64,000 nt of DNA from Marvinbryantia formatexigens (GTDB lineage Bacteria; Bacillota; Clostridia; Oscillospirales; Ruminococcaceae): assembly GCA_021771035.1 (NCBI GenBank), contig JAETPU010000005.1, forward strand, positions 1-64,000, given 5' to 3'. Below the pieces are notes generated by a model. The model saw only the letters and a list, made by a program, of their open reading frames with translations, did no database searches and was not told the DNA's origin. The position numbers and the translations under genes are program-made. Of the stretch, positions 1 to 9,933 are shown piece by piece; position 1 is the stretch's first letter; each line of letters begins with the position of its first letter.

Positions 1-470
1 TTGTTACAAAACAGCAGTTTTACCTCCCAAAAAGATTATCGTCCAATTTCCTACCCAAACCGCTGTGCCGCGGGGCACCTACTTTCTGCCGAACAGAAAG
101 TAGGCAAAGATTCGCCAAAGAGGGGAGAACCCCTCTTTGGGAACACCCCCTTGGGGGCAGTTTTGCGCACTCAATCAGTAGAGGCTGAAAAAAAGTCGAG
201 AAAGTAAACTTTCTCAACTTTTTAATGCCACTGATGCAAGTATAGTTTTTGTTTCCGTCTATTAAGTTACTACCATAATAGCGGGGTAAACTCAAAGCTA
301 GGGGCAAGGCCCCTTGCTTTGTCGTTTTTAAAAGTGAGTGGGGATTCAAAGGGGAGAGAGGAAAATCGAAATCCTCTCTCCCCTTTGTAGTCTTTGGAAA
401 CTTTCTGCTATCAGAAAGTTTCGCCGCCCGGCAGGGCTTTGGGAGAGAATTGGGTGATAGTTTTCATGGG
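1..470. repeat. Dispersed mosaic repeat, copy A
   Basis: Non-coding stretch built of modules that recur, mostly inverted, in the block at 41880-43000. Positions 78-104 form a perfect 11-bp hairpin (CCTACTTTCTG / CAGAAAGTAGG) that recurs at 42672-42698. Positions about 60-262 match 42515-42722 in inverted orientation. The module around 319-355 matches 42868-42905 inverted, and the word at 39-52 recurs in direct orientation at 42368-42381. Because module order differs between the copies, this is a mosaic rather than one simple duplication. No protein reading frame looks real. Confidence 0.75.
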
Positions 471-637
471 TGAAAAACCCCTCTGTTCTCTTGATGCAAA
501 ATTAGAAGGGATATTCTCTTTCTATATTAGAATTAGAGATCCACTGAACTTCCGTGGATGCAAGTTCGGAAAAACTGCCCGTTTCCTTTGCCCGCTCGTG
601 CCCTGGGTTGTGCAAAGCGCTGGTTTGAACGGGAGAA

Positions 638-666
638 TTGTCTGAAATGGTCAAATATGCTATAAT
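638..666 (+). promoter_or_regulatory. Promoter of fhs
   Basis: TTGTCT (638-643), a 17-nt spacer and TATAAT (661-666). It is the only good sigma-A-type promoter ahead of fhs and implies a leader of about 190 nt. I looked for a THF or ZTP riboswitch in that leader and could not match either consensus by eye. Confidence 0.65.
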
Positions 667-861
667 AATCGCATAACTGCGATGAGACTGGTTCGAGATT
701 TGCAGTATGTGACCCGATCGCGTTTTCTGTGAAATCCTGCCGGTGCCCAAGACAGGCCCCGCAGGAAGCAGAAGCGCCGAAAATCTGTAGGAATATTGCG
801 GGGACTCCCGGCGGCAGAACGGTTGGCGGCCGGGGGCCTTTGCAGAGGGAGGAAATCAGGT

Positions 862-2529
862 ATGAAAACCGACATTGAAATCGCACAGGAAGCCAAAATG
901 CTCCCCATCCGGGAAATTGCGCAGCAGCTGGGAATCACAGAGGAGGAGCTGGAGCCCTACGGACGGTATAAGGCAAAGGTTTCCGATGAGGTGTTCCAGC
1001 GGCTCGCCCAGCGTCCCAACGGAAAATTGGTTCTGGTGACCGCCATCAACCCCACCCCTGCGGGAGAGGGCAAAACCACCACCACCGTCGGCCTGGGCCA
1101 GGCTATGGCAAAAATCGGGAAAAAGGCGGTCATCGCCCTGCGGGAACCCTCTTTGGGCCCGGTATTCGGCATCAAAGGCGGCGCGGCTGGCGGCGGCTAC
1201 GCGCAGGTGGTGCCCATGGAGGATATCAACCTGCACTTCACCGGGGATATGCACGCCATCACAGCAGCCAATAACCTGCTGTGCGCCATCATCGACAACC
1301 ATCTGCAGCAGGGCAACGCCTTGGGGATCGACCCCCGCCGGATCCTCTTCGGCCGCTGCATGGATATGAACGACCGCGCCCTGCGCAATGTGGTGGTGGG
1401 CCTGGGCGGCAAGGTCAACGGTGTGCCCCGTGAGGATTCCTTCATGATCACCGTTGCCAGCGAGATTATGGCGATCCTCTGCCTGGCGGACGATCTGGAG
1501 GATCTCAAACAGCGCCTGGGTGACATCCTGGTGGCCTATACCTGGGGCGGACAGCCGGTCTATGCCCGGGATCTGGGCGTGCACGGCGCCATGACGGCCC
1601 TGTTAAAGGATGCCTTAAAGCCCAATCTGGTGCAGACTCTGGAGAACACCCCGGCCCTGATGCACGGCGGGCCCTTTGCCAATATTGCCCACGGCTGCAA
1701 CTCCGTGCGGGCCACCAAGCTGGCGCTCAAGCTGGGGGACTACTGCATCACAGAAGCCGGCTTCGGCTCGGATCTGGGCGCAGAAAAGTTTTTGGATATC
1801 AAATGCCGCTTTGCCGGGCTTACCCCCAGCGCCATTGTAATTGTGGCCACGCTGCGGGCCCTCAAATATAACGGCGGCGTGGATAAAAAGGAAACCTCCC
1901 TGGAAAATGTGGAGGCGCTGAAAAAGGGCCTTGTCAACCTGGGCGCCCATGTGGAAAATATGCGCAAGTACGGCGTCCCGGTGCTGGTGGCCATTAACCG
2001 CTTCCCAACCGATACCCGGGCGGAAATCGAAGTGCTCTCTGAGTATTGCCGCCAGCTGGATGTGCAGGTTTCCCTGAGCGACGTCTATGCCAAGGGCGGC
2101 GAGGGCGCCATCGATTTAGCCAATAAAGTGGTCGAGGCCTGCTCGCAGCCCGCAGATTTCCGGTTCCTGTATGACACCGACGCGCCGGTCAAGGAAAAAA
2201 TCGAAACCATTGCAAAAAAAATCTATGGGGCAGACGGCGTCAGCTATACCCCTGCCGCCAATAAGAGGATCCAGGAAATCGAGGCGCTGGGCAAGGGAAA
2301 CCTTCCCATCTGCGTGGCAAAAACCCAGTATTCCCTGTCCGATAACCCGGCCCTGTTGGGACGTCCGGGGCACTTCACCATCACGGTGAAAAATGTCAAG
2401 CTCTCCGCCGGCGCCGGCTTTATTGTGGCGCTCACCGGGGATATTATGGTGATGCCGGGCCTGCCCAAGGCCCCCGCCGCCAACCAGATTGACGTGGACA
2501 GCTCCGGGCGCATCACAGGCCTGTTTTAA
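862..2529 (+). CDS. fhs: Formate--tetrahydrofolate ligase
   Basis: ATP-dependent ligation of formate to tetrahydrofolate, giving 10-formyl-THF for purine synthesis, initiator Met-tRNA formylation and one-carbon or acetogenic metabolism; cytosolic. The 555-residue product has the family's usual length. It carries the P-loop [11 protein letters not shown] at about residues 65-75 and the conserved blocks [18 protein letters not shown] and [16 protein letters not shown] chose the ATG at 862 because GGAGG lies 7 nt upstream at about 849-854; an upstream in-frame extension to 796 has no ribosome site and does not look like the family. It stands as a single gene behind its own promoter at 638-666, and tsaE follows after 57 nt. 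folD is not in the window. Confidence 0.97.
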   Translation: MKTDIEIAQEAKMLPIREIAQQLGITEEELEPYGRYKAKVSDEVFQRLAQRPNGKLVLVTAINPTPAGEGKTTTTVGLGQAMAKIGKKAVIALREPSLGPVFGIKGGAAGGGYAQVVPMEDINLHFTGDMHAITAANNLLCAIIDNHLQQGNALGIDPRRILFGRCMDMNDRALRNVVVGLGGKVNGVPREDSFMITVASEIMAILCLADDLEDLKQRLGDILVAYTWGGQPVYARDLGVHGAMTALLKDALKPNLVQTLENTPALMHGGPFANIAHGCNSVRATKLALKLGDYCITEAGFGSDLGAEKFLDIKCRFAGLTPSAIVIVATLRALKYNGGVDKKETSLENVEALKKGLVNLGAHVENMRKYGVPVLVAINRFPTDTRAEIEVLSEYCRQLDVQVSLSDVYAKGGEGAIDLANKVVEACSQPADFRFLYDTDAPVKEKIETIAKKIYGADGVSYTPAANKRIQEIEALGKGNLPICVAKTQYSLSDNPALLGRPGHFTITVKNVKLSAGAGFIVALTGDIMVMPGLPKAPAANQIDVDSSGRITGLF

Positions 2530-2586
2530 AGGCTTCGGCCCTGATAGCGGCGAAAACCGTCATTCACCGGGAAAAGGAGGGACTTT

Positions 2587-3075
2587 ATGCTGAAATTCCG
2601 TTCGGATTCTGAAAGGGCCACCCAGGCGTTTGCCTGCCGCCTGGCTGGGCTGCTGCAGCCCGGCGACGTGATAGCTTACCAGGGCGGCCTGGGGATGGGC
2701 AAAACCGCCTTTACCCGGGGCCTGGCCCAGGGCCTGGGGGACGCTTCCCAGGTTTCCAGCCCCACCTTTGCCCTGGTGCATGAATATACGGGCTGCACCC
2801 CGGTGCTCTATCACTTCGATATGTACCGGGTGCACACTATGGACGACTTGTACTCCACCGGTTTTTTCGACTATCTGGAGACGGGGGCTGTGCTGGCCAT
2901 CGAGTGGAGCGAGAATATCGAAGCGGCCCTGGAGGACGGCGTCATCCATGTGAAACTTGAGGCGCTGGGAGACACCCAAAGGCTCATTACCGTGTGGGGA
3001 GGCCGCTTTGACGGCATAGATTCCCTGGAACCCCCCGCGGCGCCGGGAGAGCAAAAGGAGGAGGACGGGCGTTGA
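2587..3075 (+). CDS. tsaE: tRNA t6A37 biosynthesis ATPase TsaE
   Basis: ATPase partner of the TsaB-TsaD complex that installs N6-threonylcarbamoyladenosine at A37 of ANN-decoding tRNAs. The 162-residue protein has a P-loop GGLGMGKT at residues 33-40 and the family motifs SSPTFALVHEY and YHFDMYR, followed by the WSENIE segment. AAAAGGAGG precedes the ATG by about 6 nt. Its TGA overlaps the TTG start of tsaB, a typical translationally coupled tsaE-tsaB pair. The usual third member (rimI or tsaD) does not follow; rpiB does. Confidence 0.95.
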   Translation: MLKFRSDSERATQAFACRLAGLLQPGDVIAYQGGLGMGKTAFTRGLAQGLGDASQVSSPTFALVHEYTGCTPVLYHFDMYRVHTMDDLYSTGFFDYLETGAVLAIEWSENIEAALEDGVIHVKLEALGDTQRLITVWGGRFDGIDSLEPPAAPGEQKEEDGR

Positions 3076-3785
3076 ATATTTTAGCGATTGAAACCTCCGC
3101 GCAGGCGGCCTCCGCCGCTGTCATGCGGGACGGCGTTCTCATCAGCGAGAGCTTTTCCAATGTAAAGCTCACCCACAGCCAGACCATCCTCCCCATGGTG
3201 CAGTCCATGCTGGCGTGCTCCCATTTGGAGCTCTCCCAAATCGACGTGTTTGCCGCGGCGGCGGGTCCGGGCTCCTTTACGGGGCTTCGCATCGGGATTG
3301 CCGCCGTCAAAGGGATGGCCTTTGCCCTGGGAAAGCCCTGCGTGGGCGTCTCCACCCTGGAGGCCATGGCCCGGCAGCTGACCATGGTGCAGGGAATTGT
3401 GTGCCCGGTGATGGATGCCCGGTGCTCCCAGGTGTATACGGCGCTGTTTTCCTGCCGGGATGGAGAACTCACCCGGCTGCGGGAGGATGAGGCCGTCTCA
3501 CTGGATGAACTGATGGAACAATTATCCGGCCAGAGCCAGCCTGTTTTTTTGGTTGGAGATGGAGCCCAGTTGTGTTATAATAGGGGATGTAAAGAGATTC
3601 CCCAAGTGCGCCTGGCCCCCTGGAACCTGGTTCAGCAGCGTGCCAGCGGTGTGTGTGCCGCGGCATTCAGGCTTGCCGGGGCCGGCCGGCTCACAACCCC
3701 TCAGGACCTGGTGCCCAGTTACCTGCGCCTGCCGCAGGCTCAGCGGGAGCTGCAGGCAAAGCAGAAGGGAAAATCAGGGTTCTGA
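3072..3785 (+). CDS. tsaB: tRNA t6A37 threonylcarbamoyltransferase subunit TsaB
   Basis: ASKHA-fold scaffold protein that dimerises with TsaD for t6A synthesis. The 237-residue product opens with NILAIETSAQAASAAV and contains the diagnostic AAGPGSFTGLRIG block at about residues 66-78. The start is a TTG at 3072 inside the tsaE stop region; the AAAGGAGGAGG just upstream in tsaE serves as the ribosome site. The C-terminal third is variable, as is usual for TsaB. Translational coupling to tsaE is inferred from the 4-nt overlap. Confidence 0.94.
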   Translation: MNILAIETSAQAASAAVMRDGVLISESFSNVKLTHSQTILPMVQSMLACSHLELSQIDVFAAAAGPGSFTGLRIGIAAVKGMAFALGKPCVGVSTLEAMARQLTMVQGIVCPVMDARCSQVYTALFSCRDGELTRLREDEAVSLDELMEQLSGQSQPVFLVGDGAQLCYNRGCKEIPQVRLAPWNLVQQRASGVCAAAFRLAGAGRLTTPQDLVPSYLRLPQAQRELQAKQKGKSGF

Positions 3786-3818
3786 AAAAGAAAATCAGTA
3801 GAAGGAGACCGTCGTCCC

Positions 3819-4277
3819 ATGATAGCAATTGGATGTGATCACGCAGGATATCTGCTCAAAGAAGAGGTTCGCAGATTTTTAGAGGAGCAGGGGGTCCAGT
3901 ACCGGGACTATGGTTCCTATGAAGGCGAGCCCTGCGATTATCCGGTTGTGGCCCAAAAGGTGTGTAATGCCATCGTTTCCAACCAGGCGCAGCTGGGCCT
4001 CTTGTTCTGCGGAACCGGTGTGGGCATTTCCATGGCGGCCAACAAGGTCCGGGGAATCCGGGCGGCCTGCTGCGAGAATGTGTACAGCGCCAAATATACC
4101 CGGCTGCACAACGACGCTAATGTCCTGTGTATGGGCGGGCGTGTGATTGGCCCGGGGCTTGCCTGCGAAATGGTTGGGGCGTTCCTGAACGCGGAGTTTG
4201 AGGGGGGACGCCATCAGCGGCGCGTAAGCCAAATCATGGAGATTGAGGCTGGAAAACTCCTGGATCCCGGCTGCTGA
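3819..4277 (+). CDS. rpiB: Ribose-5-phosphate isomerase B (RpiB/LacAB family)
   Basis: Interconverts ribose-5-phosphate and ribulose-5-phosphate in the pentose phosphate pathway. The 152-residue protein has the family N-terminus IAIGCDHAGYLLK with the phosphate-binding Asp7-His8, the active-site stretch LLFCGTGVGISMAANK at about residues 65-80, and the R-x-H-NDANVL motif near residue 97. AAGGAG lies 11 nt before the ATG. It sits 33 nt after tsaB and 46 nt before upp, consistent with one transcript feeding PRPP-dependent salvage. Some members of the family act on allose-6-P or galactose-6-P; the motifs here fit the ribose enzyme best. Confidence 0.93.
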   Translation: MIAIGCDHAGYLLKEEVRRFLEEQGVQYRDYGSYEGEPCDYPVVAQKVCNAIVSNQAQLGLLFCGTGVGISMAANKVRGIRAACCENVYSAKYTRLHNDANVLCMGGRVIGPGLACEMVGAFLNAEFEGGRHQRRVSQIMEIEAGKLLDPGC

Positions 4278-4323
4278 GCCGGTTTTCAGGGCAATGAAAA
4301 GATAGAGATATGGAGGTACTCCC

Positions 4324-4956
4324 ATGAGCTTAAAACCGTTTATTATGGATCATCCGCTGATCCAGCACAAAATCAGCCTGCTGCGGGACAAAAATACCGG
4401 TTCCAAGGAATTCCGGGAGCTGGTGGCGGAAGTTGCCATGCTCATGTGCTATGAGGCAACCCGGGATCTGCCGCTCAAGGAAGTGGAGATCGAAACTCCG
4501 GTAGCCGTGGCAAAAACCAAGGTGATTTCCGGCAGAAAGCTGGCCTTTGTGCCCATCCTGCGCGCCGGAATCGGCATGGTGGACGGTGTTCTCAACCTGG
4601 TACCTGCCGCAAAGGTGGGCCATATCGGCCTGTACCGGGATCCTGAGACCTTAAAGCCGGTGGAATATTACTGCAAGCTGCCCGTGGATGTCCAGGAGCG
4701 GGAGGTCATCGTCATCGACCCCATGCTGGCTACCGGCGGTTCCGCAGTGGACGCCATCTCCCTGATTCGGGCCAAGGGCGTCAAGAATATTAAATATATG
4801 TGCATCATCGCGGCTCCCGAGGGCCTGAAGGCGCTCTCCGATGCGCACCCTGACGTGCAGATTTACTGCGCCGCCCTGGATGAAAAGCTCAATGAGCACG
4901 GCTATATTGTTCCGGGCCTGGGCGATGCCGGGGACCGAATCTTCGGCACCAAATAG
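4324..4956 (+). CDS. upp: Uracil phosphoribosyltransferase
   Basis: Salvages uracil with PRPP to make UMP; cytosolic. The 210-residue product matches the family length. It has the type I PRTase PRPP loop [18 protein letters not shown] at about residues 128-145, the [15 protein letters not shown] block and a C-terminal [17 protein letters not shown] uracil-binding signature. GGAGG lies 7 nt ahead of the ATG. The rpiB-upp adjacency is also seen in other Firmicutes. A strong intrinsic terminator follows at 4985-5023, so this is the last gene of the unit. Confidence 0.97.
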   Translation: MSLKPFIMDHPLIQHKISLLRDKNTGSKEFRELVAEVAMLMCYEATRDLPLKEVEIETPVAVAKTKVISGRKLAFVPILRAGIGMVDGVLNLVPAAKVGHIGLYRDPETLKPVEYYCKLPVDVQEREVIVIDPMLATGGSAVDAISLIRAKGVKNIKYMCIIAAPEGLKALSDAHPDVQIYCAALDEKLNEHGYIVPGLGDAGDRIFGTK

Positions 4957-4984
4957 AATCCCGGATTCCCAACGCGGCCCCTGG

Positions 4985-5023
4985 GAGGACTGTAACACCT
5001 TATCCTGTTACAGTCCTCTTTTT
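4985..5023 (+). terminator. Rho-independent terminator after upp
   Basis: Perfect 13-bp stem (4985-4997 with 5006-5018) around an 8-nt loop, followed by five T residues. Closes the tsaE-upp unit. Confidence 0.9.
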
Positions 5024-5455
5024 GAAGCCGGGGACAAGCCGCGGCGCCGGCCCAAACATGGCCGCCAAGCTCCCCAAACCACAAAAATCGGCTCAGGCGG
5101 TATTATCCGGGAAGCGCAGCGGAAACGTCCTGCATCCTCCTTGGTTTGGCTCCCGGGTTCCCCTTGCGTGCATGGGCGGGGCGCTTTTGCCAAAGGGGTT
5201 CGGACATAAACCATAAAAACGCCCGCCGTACAAACGAAGGCCCAAGTGGATTTCGGCTTTTATCCTGATACGCCGCTTTCGGTGCAGGGGCGCTGCCGTC
5301 TGTGGGGATTTGAGCGCCTGAGAAGGGGACAGGCCCCAAAAGGCCCCGGCAAACGCGCTCCCGTTTGTGTTTGCGGCGTACCCTGGCAAAGAAGCGCAGG
5401 GCCCCATGGGGAGACAAGGACTGATTATTGGAGTAGTGAGAAAGGGAGAAGCAAC
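5024..5455. other. Gene-free stretch before pyrK
   Basis: About 430 nt of GC-rich sequence between the upp terminator and pyrK. An open frame runs into pyrK from 5246, but it lacks a ribosome site and resembles nothing. I could not recognise a PyrR-type attenuator, a riboswitch or a clear promoter here. Confidence 0.5.
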
Positions 5456-6247
5456 ATGGATTGTATGCGAGAATCACAGAAACGGCAGGGGCTTTACCCT
5501 ATCGTGAAAAAGACTGCCTGTGCCCGGCAGACCTATGACGTCACCGTTTTGTGCCCGGACATTGCCAAGACGGCGTCCCCGGGACAGTTTGTGCATATCC
5601 GCTGCCCGGGCGTCACCCTACGCCGCCCCATCTCCATCTGTCAGGTGGATGCCCAAAGGGGTACCGTGCGCCTGGTGTTCGAGGTGCGCGGCCGGGGAAC
5701 CGCGGAGCTGGCACAGCTGGGCGAAGGGGAGCTTATGGATCTGCTGGGGCCGCTGGGCCATGGCTTCGAGATTTTGCCGGGAGCTCGGGCCGTCGCCGTG
5801 GGCGGCGGTATCGGCGTGCCGCCCATGCTGGAAGCTCTGCGCAGCTATGGGGAAAACGGTACGGCGATCCTGGGCTTCCGCAGCGCCAACGCTGTCATTC
5901 TGGAGGAGGATTTCCTTCAGAATGGCAATCAGGTCCGGCTGGCCACAGATGACGGAACCCGGGGAACCAAGGGCTTTGTCACCCAGCTCCTGAAGGAACA
6001 GCTGGAGCAGCAGCGCCCGGATATCATCTATGCCTGTGGGCCAACCCCCATGCTCAAGGGCGTGGCGGCATTGGCGCAGCAGTACGGCGTGTGCTGCCAG
6101 GTGTCCCTGGAGGAGCGCATGGGCTGCGGTGTGGGCGCCTGCCTGGTGTGCGCCTGCAAAACCCTGCGGGAAAACGGCTATGAAGGCTATTCCCACGTGT
6201 GCAAGGACGGCCCTGTGTTTGAGGCGCAGCAGGTGGTCTTTGAATAA
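5456..6247 (+). CDS. pyrK: Dihydroorotate dehydrogenase B electron-transfer subunit
   Basis: FAD and [2Fe-2S] subunit that passes electrons from the PyrD subunit to NAD+ in class 1B dihydroorotate dehydrogenase, the fourth step of UMP synthesis. The 263-residue protein has the FAD motif RRPISI, the nucleotide motif GGGIGVPPMLEAL, and the cluster ligands Cys224, Cys229, Cys232 and Cys249 in MGCGVGACLVC and SHVCKDGP. The ATG at 5456 was chosen because GGGAGAAG lies just upstream and the protein then begins like family members; the longer frame is not supported. pyrD follows 131 nt downstream, the normal partner order. Confidence 0.95.
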   Translation: MDCMRESQKRQGLYPIVKKTACARQTYDVTVLCPDIAKTASPGQFVHIRCPGVTLRRPISICQVDAQRGTVRLVFEVRGRGTAELAQLGEGELMDLLGPLGHGFEILPGARAVAVGGGIGVPPMLEALRSYGENGTAILGFRSANAVILEEDFLQNGNQVRLATDDGTRGTKGFVTQLLKEQLEQQRPDIIYACGPTPMLKGVAALAQQYGVCCQVSLEERMGCGVGACLVCACKTLRENGYEGYSHVCKDGPVFEAQQVVFE

Positions 6248-6378
6248 CCCGGCGGCCCCGGCAAAAGGGGAATGCCCGGCCCGGTGGGAAGGGCAAACCG
6301 GGCGGCGCCAAAACTGGAATTGTTCTAAAATCCCGCAGGGGCCAAACGGTACGGCCCTGGAAAGGAATGAGGTTAGCG

Positions 6379-7290
6379 ATGGCAGATCTGCGTGTTTCGG
6401 TTGCAGGAGTTTCATTTAAAAATCCGGTGATTACCGCCTCCGGATGCTTTGGTTACGGCAAGGAATATGATGAATTGTATGATATCTCCCGGCTGGGGGG
6501 AATCTCTTTAAAGGGGATGACCCTCAAGGAGCGCCTGGGAAACCCGCCGCCGCGGATTGCGGAAACCCCCAGCGGGATGCTCAACAGCGTGGGGCTGCAA
6601 AATCCGGGGTTTGATACCTTTGTAAAAGAGGATATGCCCTTTCTGCGCCAGAAGGATACCGTGCTCATCGCCAATGTGGCGGGCGCCACGATTGAGGATT
6701 ACTGCGGCATCGTGGAGCGCGTTTCCGGCACCGATGTGGACATGATTGAACTGAATATCTCCTGTCCCAATGTCAAGGAGGGCGGCGTGGCCTTCGGCGT
6801 CAGCTGTGAGAGCGCTGCCAATGTGGTGCGTCAGGTGCGCCCCTATGCCAAAAAGCCGCTTATCGTCAAGCTCTCCCCCAATGTGACGGATATCGCCGCC
6901 ATCGCCCAGGCTGTGGAGGCCGAGGGCGCAGATGCGGTTTCGCTGATTAACACACTCTTGGGAATGCGCATCGATCTGAAATCCCGCCGTCCCATTTTAA
7001 AAAACAATGTGGGCGGCCTGTCCGGCCCCGCGGTGTTTCCCGTGGCGGTGCGTATGGTGTGGCAGGTGGCCAGCCGGGTGAAAATCCCGGTGATCGGCAT
7101 GGGCGGCATCGAAACTTGGCAGGATGCCATCGAGATGATGTTGGCGGGCGCCGGCGCCGTCCAGATGGGCGCCGCCCTGTTCTATGACCCCTATGCGCCC
7201 TTAAAGGTCATCGAGGGGATGAACCAGTGGCTGGATGAGCAGGGCGTCAAGTCCGTTTCAGAGATTGTAGGGCAGGTCAAACCCTGGTAG
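6379..7290 (+). CDS. pyrD: Dihydroorotate dehydrogenase B catalytic subunit
   Basis: FMN enzyme oxidising dihydroorotate to orotate; class 1B forms a heterotetramer with PyrK. The 303-residue protein has the N-terminal NPVITASGCFGYG, the active-site loop ELNISCPN with catalytic Cys129 (class 1 enzymes use Cys where class 2 use Ser), and the FMN phosphate site IGMGGIETWQDAIEMMLAGA. Two in-frame ATGs exist (6367 and 6379). Only 6379 has a properly spaced GAGG (6369-6372) and gives the usual N-terminus ADLRVSVAG. No other pyr genes are in the window. Confidence 0.95.
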   Translation: MADLRVSVAGVSFKNPVITASGCFGYGKEYDELYDISRLGGISLKGMTLKERLGNPPPRIAETPSGMLNSVGLQNPGFDTFVKEDMPFLRQKDTVLIANVAGATIEDYCGIVERVSGTDVDMIELNISCPNVKEGGVAFGVSCESAANVVRQVRPYAKKPLIVKLSPNVTDIAAIAQAVEAEGADAVSLINTLLGMRIDLKSRRPILKNNVGGLSGPAVFPVAVRMVWQVASRVKIPVIGMGGIETWQDAIEMMLAGAGAVQMGAALFYDPYAPLKVIEGMNQWLDEQGVKSVSEIVGQVKPW

Positions 7291-7321
7291 CCCGGATATT
7301 GGGGAAAGGACGGTTTTTCAT

Positions 7322-8002
7322 ATGGTAACAACCCTCTATCTGGTGCGCCATGCCCAGGCCCAGGGGAACGTGGAGGGAACCTTCCAGGGCTCCACGGATA
7401 CTCCCATCAGCGAAAACGGACGGCTCCAGCTGGAACGCCTGGCGCAGCGTTTTCTCCAGTTTCCCATCCAGAAGGTGTATTCCAGCCCGCTGAGAAGGGC
7501 GCGGCAGACGGCGCTGGCCCTCAACCGGTATTGGCAGGCGCCGCTGCGGCTGCGCCGGGGGCTTTTGGAAATTCAGTGCGGGGACTGGGAGGGCCGCCCC
7601 TGGGAGGAATTAAAACGCCTCGAGGCTGAGGAGTATTCGGTGTGGCAGACCTCCCCCCATGAGTTCTGCGCCCGGGGCGGCGAGAGAATGGCCCATGTCT
7701 ACGCCAGGATCTGCGGGGCCATGCAGGCTATCGCGCGGGAGAACCCCGGTGGGAGCGTGGCGGTTGTCTCCCATGGCTGCGCCCTTCGCAACTATCTGTG
7801 CTGGGTGCATGGATTCCCCTTTGAGCAGCTGCGCCGGGTGCCCTGGATGGAGCATACCGGAATCACCCGGGTGGATATCCGGGAGGACGGCGTCCCAAGG
7901 CTCATCTTCGAAAACGATACCCGGCACCTGGACGCCGCCATGGCCACGTTGTCCAAGCAGAATGTAATCTATGGCGGCGTGGAGCCCTCCGCGGACCGCT
8001 GA
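7322..8002 (+). CDS. Histidine phosphatase family protein (phosphoglycerate-mutase-like)
   Basis: Two-histidine phosphatase superfamily, 226 residues. The catalytic RHA motif is Arg9-His10 in LVRHAQAQGNVEGTFQGSTDTP. The second conserved block SSPLRRARQTA is near residue 58, the acid/Glu block EIQCGDWEGRPWEEL near residue 88, and the second histidine lies in VAVVSHGCALR near residue 157. Such proteins include cofactor-dependent mutases, alpha-ribazole phosphatase and broad phosphatases. No cobalamin genes are nearby, so the substrate is not assigned. It lies 31 nt after pyrD and may be co-transcribed with the pyr pair. Confidence 0.88.
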   Translation: MVTTLYLVRHAQAQGNVEGTFQGSTDTPISENGRLQLERLAQRFLQFPIQKVYSSPLRRARQTALALNRYWQAPLRLRRGLLEIQCGDWEGRPWEELKRLEAEEYSVWQTSPHEFCARGGERMAHVYARICGAMQAIARENPGGSVAVVSHGCALRNYLCWVHGFPFEQLRRVPWMEHTGITRVDIREDGVPRLIFENDTRHLDAAMATLSKQNVIYGGVEPSADR

Positions 8003-8167
8003 GAGGCAAACCCAGCTGCAATTTTGGAAAGAGGTGGCCTGGTGACAGCGCCCCGGCCCAGCAGCCGGAGCACAAACGAGGGATTGGCGCCGCAGCCCGC
8101 CCGAGGGAACACCCGCCTGTGAGACGGGTTCGGTTCGGCGGGGCTCCCGTCAGAAAGGAAGCATTCT

Positions 8168-8605
8168 ATGAAAATAATGGCAGTGGATTTCGGCGATGCC
8201 CGCACCGGCCTGGCTGTGTGCGACCGCACGGAATTTTTGGCCTCCCCGGTGGGGGTTATCCATGAAAAAAACTTCGAGAGAACCATCCAGAAAGTCTCCT
8301 ATGCCGTGGCGGAGTATGCCGTGGGCGAGGTGGTGGTGGGGTACCCCAAAAACATGAACGGAACCCTGGGGGAGCGGGCCCTCAAGTGTGAGGAATTCGC
8401 CAAAAAGCTCCAGGAGCTGGTGGATGTCCCGGTAAAGCTTTGGGATGAACGCAGCACCACGGTTTCCGCCATCCAGGTACTCAACAAGACGGATACCCGG
8501 GGGAAAAAACGCAAGGAAGTGGTGGATTCCCTGGCCGCCGCCATCATCCTGGAGAGCTACCTCAACTACCGGCAGAACCAAAAGGCGCAGGAAAATTCCA
8601 AATAG
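8168..8605 (+). CDS. ruvX: Putative pre-16S rRNA nuclease / Holliday-junction-resolvase-like YqgF
   Basis: RNase H-fold protein of the YqgF/RuvX family, implicated in 5' maturation of 16S rRNA; the family was originally annotated as a Holliday junction resolvase. The 145-residue protein has the family length. It shows MAVDFGDARTGLAVCD (first catalytic Asp), VVGYPKNMNGTLGERA, the WDERSTTVSA block with the conserved acidic residue, and VVDSLAAAIILESYL with the C-terminal Asp. AAAGGAAG lies about 8 nt before the ATG. A 165-nt GC-rich gap separates it from the phosphatase. Confidence 0.92.
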   Translation: MKIMAVDFGDARTGLAVCDRTEFLASPVGVIHEKNFERTIQKVSYAVAEYAVGEVVVGYPKNMNGTLGERALKCEEFAKKLQELVDVPVKLWDERSTTVSAIQVLNKTDTRGKKRKEVVDSLAAAIILESYLNYRQNQKAQENSK

Positions 8606-8879
8606 GCGATACCGCCGCCCAAGACAGGATATGAGCTTCCGCCGCACACAGCCTGCGGCAAAAGCTGCCGCCCCATCTCAAGACAGCACAACCGGTTTTT
8701 TAGCAGATTCCCTGCCCGCCGCGGCCCGATCCCGTGATACAAGAGGAATCCCGGCCTCCCCGCAATCCGGACTGCCGGGAGGAGCGCGGCCCTCTGAACT
8801 TACCGCAGTTGGATTCGGCGCCGCAACGTGATAAAAGGCCCCGGTTCGGGTGCCTTTGTGTTGGAAAAGGAAGGCATTT

Positions 8880-9668
8880 ATGAAAATTTGTGTGGTTCAG
8901 CAATCCCACAATCCCGGCAGAGTGGAGGAAAACCTCTCCAAGGCGCTGGCATTTGCCAAACAGGCTCTGGACGGCGGCAGCGAAATCGTCCTGTTCCATG
9001 AGGAATTGCTGGTGGGGTATGTAGAGGATCCCCATGCGCTGGCTCAGAGTGTCAATGGCGAGGCCACCCAGGCGTTTGAGAGGCTGCTGCGGGACTATGA
9101 GGGCGAGCGCAAAATTATTTACGGTCTCACCGAACGGTGCGGGCAGCGCTATTATATCTCCGCGCCGGTTGTGTCCAGGGAGGGCGTCGTCGCCAATTAC
9201 CGCAAGTGCCATCTCTGGAAGCAGGGGACGCCCCTGCGGGACGAAACCCGGCTGTATACCCCCGGGGAGGGGCTGGTCACCTTCCGGCATAGGGGATTTC
9301 AGGCCGGTGTGATGATCTGCTATGACGGCGATTTCCCGGAGATGGCCCGGGCCTATGCCCGTATGGGCTGCCAGATGCTTTTCTGGATGAACAACCGGGA
9401 AAGCCGGAGCCATGATGATTTCGCCCAGCTGCACAGCCGGTGCAATTCCCTGATTGTCGCCACCAGCTGCTGCTGCGGGAAGGATGAAACCGGCGCCTGG
9501 TGCTCTGGAAAAAGCAATATTGTGGACTATGACGCCACTCTGCTGGGGGAACTGGCGGACAGGGAGGGGATTCTGATAGCAGAGGTCCATCCCGAATTGG
9601 TGCAGGCGCACCGGGAGGAGAATCCCCTGTTTGGCGGCCTGCGGGAGGATTTATTCTATCACGCCTGA
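8880..9668 (+). CDS. Carbon-nitrogen hydrolase (nitrilase superfamily)
   Basis: Thiol amidohydrolase of the nitrilase superfamily, 262 residues. The Glu-Lys-Cys triad reads as Glu41 (LFHEELL), Lys109 (YRKCHLW) and Cys147 (MICYDGDFPE), so the active site is intact. The overall pattern resembles omega-amidase or carbamoyl-putrescine amidase relatives, but the substrate cannot be fixed from sequence. The ATG at 8880 follows AAAAGGAAGG by about 5 nt; an ORF extension to 8850 lacks a ribosome site. The 274-nt gap upstream holds no gene I can support. Confidence 0.88.
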   Translation: MKICVVQQSHNPGRVEENLSKALAFAKQALDGGSEIVLFHEELLVGYVEDPHALAQSVNGEATQAFERLLRDYEGERKIIYGLTERCGQRYYISAPVVSREGVVANYRKCHLWKQGTPLRDETRLYTPGEGLVTFRHRGFQAGVMICYDGDFPEMARAYARMGCQMLFWMNNRESRSHDDFAQLHSRCNSLIVATSCCCGKDETGAWCSGKSNIVDYDATLLGELADREGILIAEVHPELVQAHREENPLFGGLREDLFYHA

Positions 9669-9933
9669 AACGGCGGCAACTCAAAGAACGCCGCTGGGGG
9701 CGTTTTGTAAACCCGGATGGAGGATAAACCGCTGAAAGAGGCCCGTTTCATTCCGATAACCGGGATGGAGCGGCGGTACTCACCCCCTTGTCCGTTCGCC
9801 CCCCGCTGAGCCTTAATTGGGAACCCGTGCGCCGTAACGCTGCAAAGGCCTTTTGAAAAAGGGCGCCGTCCAGTCCGGATTGCGCCGCCCGGGACAGGCC
9901 GGAACCGAACATACAGAAGGGAGAGGAGAAACC

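Noticed and set aside
673-861. THF or ZTP riboswitch in the fhs leader
   Set aside because: Neither conserved core could be matched by eye; a covariance-model search would be needed to claim one.
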